7,021 nucleotides of DNA from Dehalococcoidia bacterium (GTDB taxonomy: Bacteria; Chloroflexota; Dehalococcoidia; GIF9; AB-539-J10). A program made the position numbers and the translations under genes. Positions within the stretch are counted from its first letter, which is position 1, and each line of letters begins with the position of its first letter. The notes beneath the pieces are model-generated. The model was not told the DNA's origin. It was given only the letters and a program-made list of their open reading frames with translations, and searched no databases. Shown piece after piece: positions 5,916 through 7,021 of this stretch. The DNA lies in assembly GCA_023229725.1 (NCBI GenBank), contig JALNYR010000134.1, forward strand, positions 1-7,021. The letters run 5' to 3'.

Positions 5916-7021
5916 ATGACGGATAAGAGGCCCAGAGAAGAGTCCGAAGAGGGTAAAAGTGCGGCGGGGGCGCCTCCGGAGACGCGGCCCGTCCGCGGGT
6001 GGATGTTCGAAGCGCCGGCAACGGTGGCGCACGCGATAACTGCGTTCGCACTCGCGATCATCGAGCGCCTTGGCTCCGAAAGCCCTGCACGCATGCTGGC
6101 CGAGAATCCGTACATGCTTCACGAGCTCGCGGAGTACATGACTCCGATGACGATAAGGATCGTTGCGTTCGAGCGGTACCGCCAAAGGACCCGGGTGTGG
6201 AGATTGTTATCCGACGGCAGCTGGAAACCCGGCGAGCGGGGGCCTATGCAGTACTCTGCAACATACACCCTCATAGGGTCGCGCATTTACGCCATCGACT
6301 GGATCCCCGTCCCCGCTACGATGGCAGTATATGATTACGCTCTCGACGAATGGCGGACGCTGCCACCGCTACCTGCTTGGGTCGCGGTGACTGCTGCAGT
6401 GTTCGTGATCGACGGCATGCTGCATGTCTTCGCCACGAACACTGGAATCAGTCAACACGCTGTCTACGAACCGGCGCTGAATAAATGGATCGTGTTGGTG
6501 TCCGTGCGCAATACGCGCTGCTTCGCACAGGTGCTGGCCGTTGGCCAAGATGCGTATGCGGTCGGTACGGGTCTACGCAGTCGGGAGCGTGATGTGCGGT
6601 CGATGGTAGCGTCGAAATTTGACCTCAGTGGTGCCACCCTGGGCATTGACCACTGGGGACCAGAACACCCCAAGAGTGACCTCCAGGCCGTGACCGTCCA
6701 AGGCCAAATCTACACGTTCACATCTGGCAGCGTCATCAGCATATACAATCCCATCACGGGCGCGTGGTCCACCACCGGCACGCCGGTACCGGCATGGTGG
6801 GACAAATCGGCACGTGTGACCTCGGTGGGCCAGTTAGTATATGCATCGGTATACGGGCTCGGCCTGGGCTGGCGGATCGAAATATTCGACACGGAAACCG
6901 GGCGCTGGCATCCCGGTCCGGCGCCGCCACCTGGTATTGGCACGGACATGCACATCGTGGCCTTGGGGTTGGACGTGCCGTTCAGGGAAGACCCGAGGAG
7001 GATAACCACACACACGCAAAT
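5916..7021 (+). CDS. Kelch-like beta-propeller protein, B-type paralog 2 (3' end cut by window)
   Basis: Manual translation from ATG 5916 gives 368 residues with no stop up to 7019; the remaining two bases AT would begin ATG if the end matches the other B-type gene (CAA ATG TGA). It is therefore almost complete. MTDKRPREESEEGK is followed by PPETRP, so the second basic cluster of the A-type copies is missing. The helical domain has AFALAIIERLGSESPAR (43-59) and NPYMLHELAEYMTP (64-77). Propeller elements are VYDYALDEW (138-146), VYEPALNKW (183-191), IYNPITGAW (276-284) and IFDTETGRW (323-331); the first blade has DGSWKPG (100-106) and the fourth lacks the canonical element, having SKFDLSGATLG (233-243). 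The tail DVPFREDPRRITTHTQ is B-type. Closest relative is the gene at 2519. Its first 20 or so codons resemble A-type genes instead. It lies 48 bp after its neighbour; the role is unknown beyond likely protein binding. Confidence 0.88.
   Translation, partial: MTDKRPREESEEGKSAAGAPPETRPVRGWMFEAPATVAHAITAFALAIIERLGSESPARMLAENPYMLHELAEYMTPMTIRIVAFERYRQRTRVWRLLSDGSWKPGERGPMQYSATYTLIGSRIYAIDWIPVPATMAVYDYALDEWRTLPPLPAWVAVTAAVFVIDGMLHVFATNTGISQHAVYEPALNKWIVLVSVRNTRCFAQVLAVGQDAYAVGTGLRSRERDVRSMVASKFDLSGATLGIDHWGPEHPKSDLQAVTVQGQIYTFTSGSVISIYNPITGAWSTTGTPVPAWWDKSARVTSVGQLVYASVYGLGLGWRIEIFDTETGRWHPGPAPPPGIGTDMHIVALGLDVPFREDPRRITTHTQ

Larger units (their letters stand above)
5826..5942 (+). repeat. Gene-junction repeat, copy 2 (117 bp)
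   Basis: The second copy of the 4693-4808 segment, again spanning gene end, spacer and next gene start. The single difference is one additional A in the run after the stop codon (six A instead of five). Here the downstream gene is B-type, so an A-type leader and first codons are joined to a B-type body, a mosaic consistent with unequal crossover or gene conversion. Confidence 0.9.

Noticed and set aside
1417..7021. CRISPR or other short-spacer repeat array
   Set aside because: The repeats have a gene-sized period of about 1.1 kb and are coding paralogs; no short direct repeats with unique spacers were seen.

Overview
The window looks like part of the genome of a GC-rich nucleocytoplasmic large DNA virus, with Pandoravirus, Mollivirus or Medusavirus-like amoeba viruses as the nearest candidates. 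This is an inference from style: intronless genes 47-56 bp apart, no Shine-Dalgarno sequences, purine at -3 before the start codons, N-termini with KR/AKRP-type basic motifs, and a tandem array of lineage-specific paralogs. No hallmark viral gene is present, so the exact source cannot be fixed from this sequence.

Layout: one gene on the minus strand (4-1233) is divergent from a head-to-tail block of five plus-strand genes (1417-2466, 2519-3577, 3634-4734, 4782-5867, 5916 to beyond the window end). A 183-bp AT-richer divergent spacer (1234-1416) separates the two units. The last gene is cut by the window edge, probably one codon plus the stop short of its end.

The minus-strand gene is the most striking item. 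It has an N-terminal hydrophobic segment, a small cysteine domain, a long Ala-rich coiled coil and a C-terminal multi-pass membrane module with an RTAGAR-type motif. This is the architecture and local sequence signature of the Kar5/GEX1/Brambleberry (Tht1-like) nuclear-envelope fusion proteins used by eukaryotes in karyogamy. A virus carrying one would suggest manipulation of nuclear or ER membranes.

The five plus-strand genes are paralogs. Each has a basic N-terminal tail, a conserved helical domain of about 50 residues that I do not recognise, a degenerate Kelch-like beta-propeller (about six blades) and a conserved PF(K/R)E tail. They fall into a divergent first copy (X), two A-type copies (third and fourth) and two B-type copies (second and fifth), in the order X-B-A-A-B. 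A 116/117-bp near-identical segment spans the A/A and A/B junctions, which implies recent duplication or gene conversion. The N-terminal domain is better conserved than the propeller, as expected for an adaptor family with one common partner and diversifying targets. No RNA genes, CRISPR arrays, insertion sequences or integrase sites were seen.
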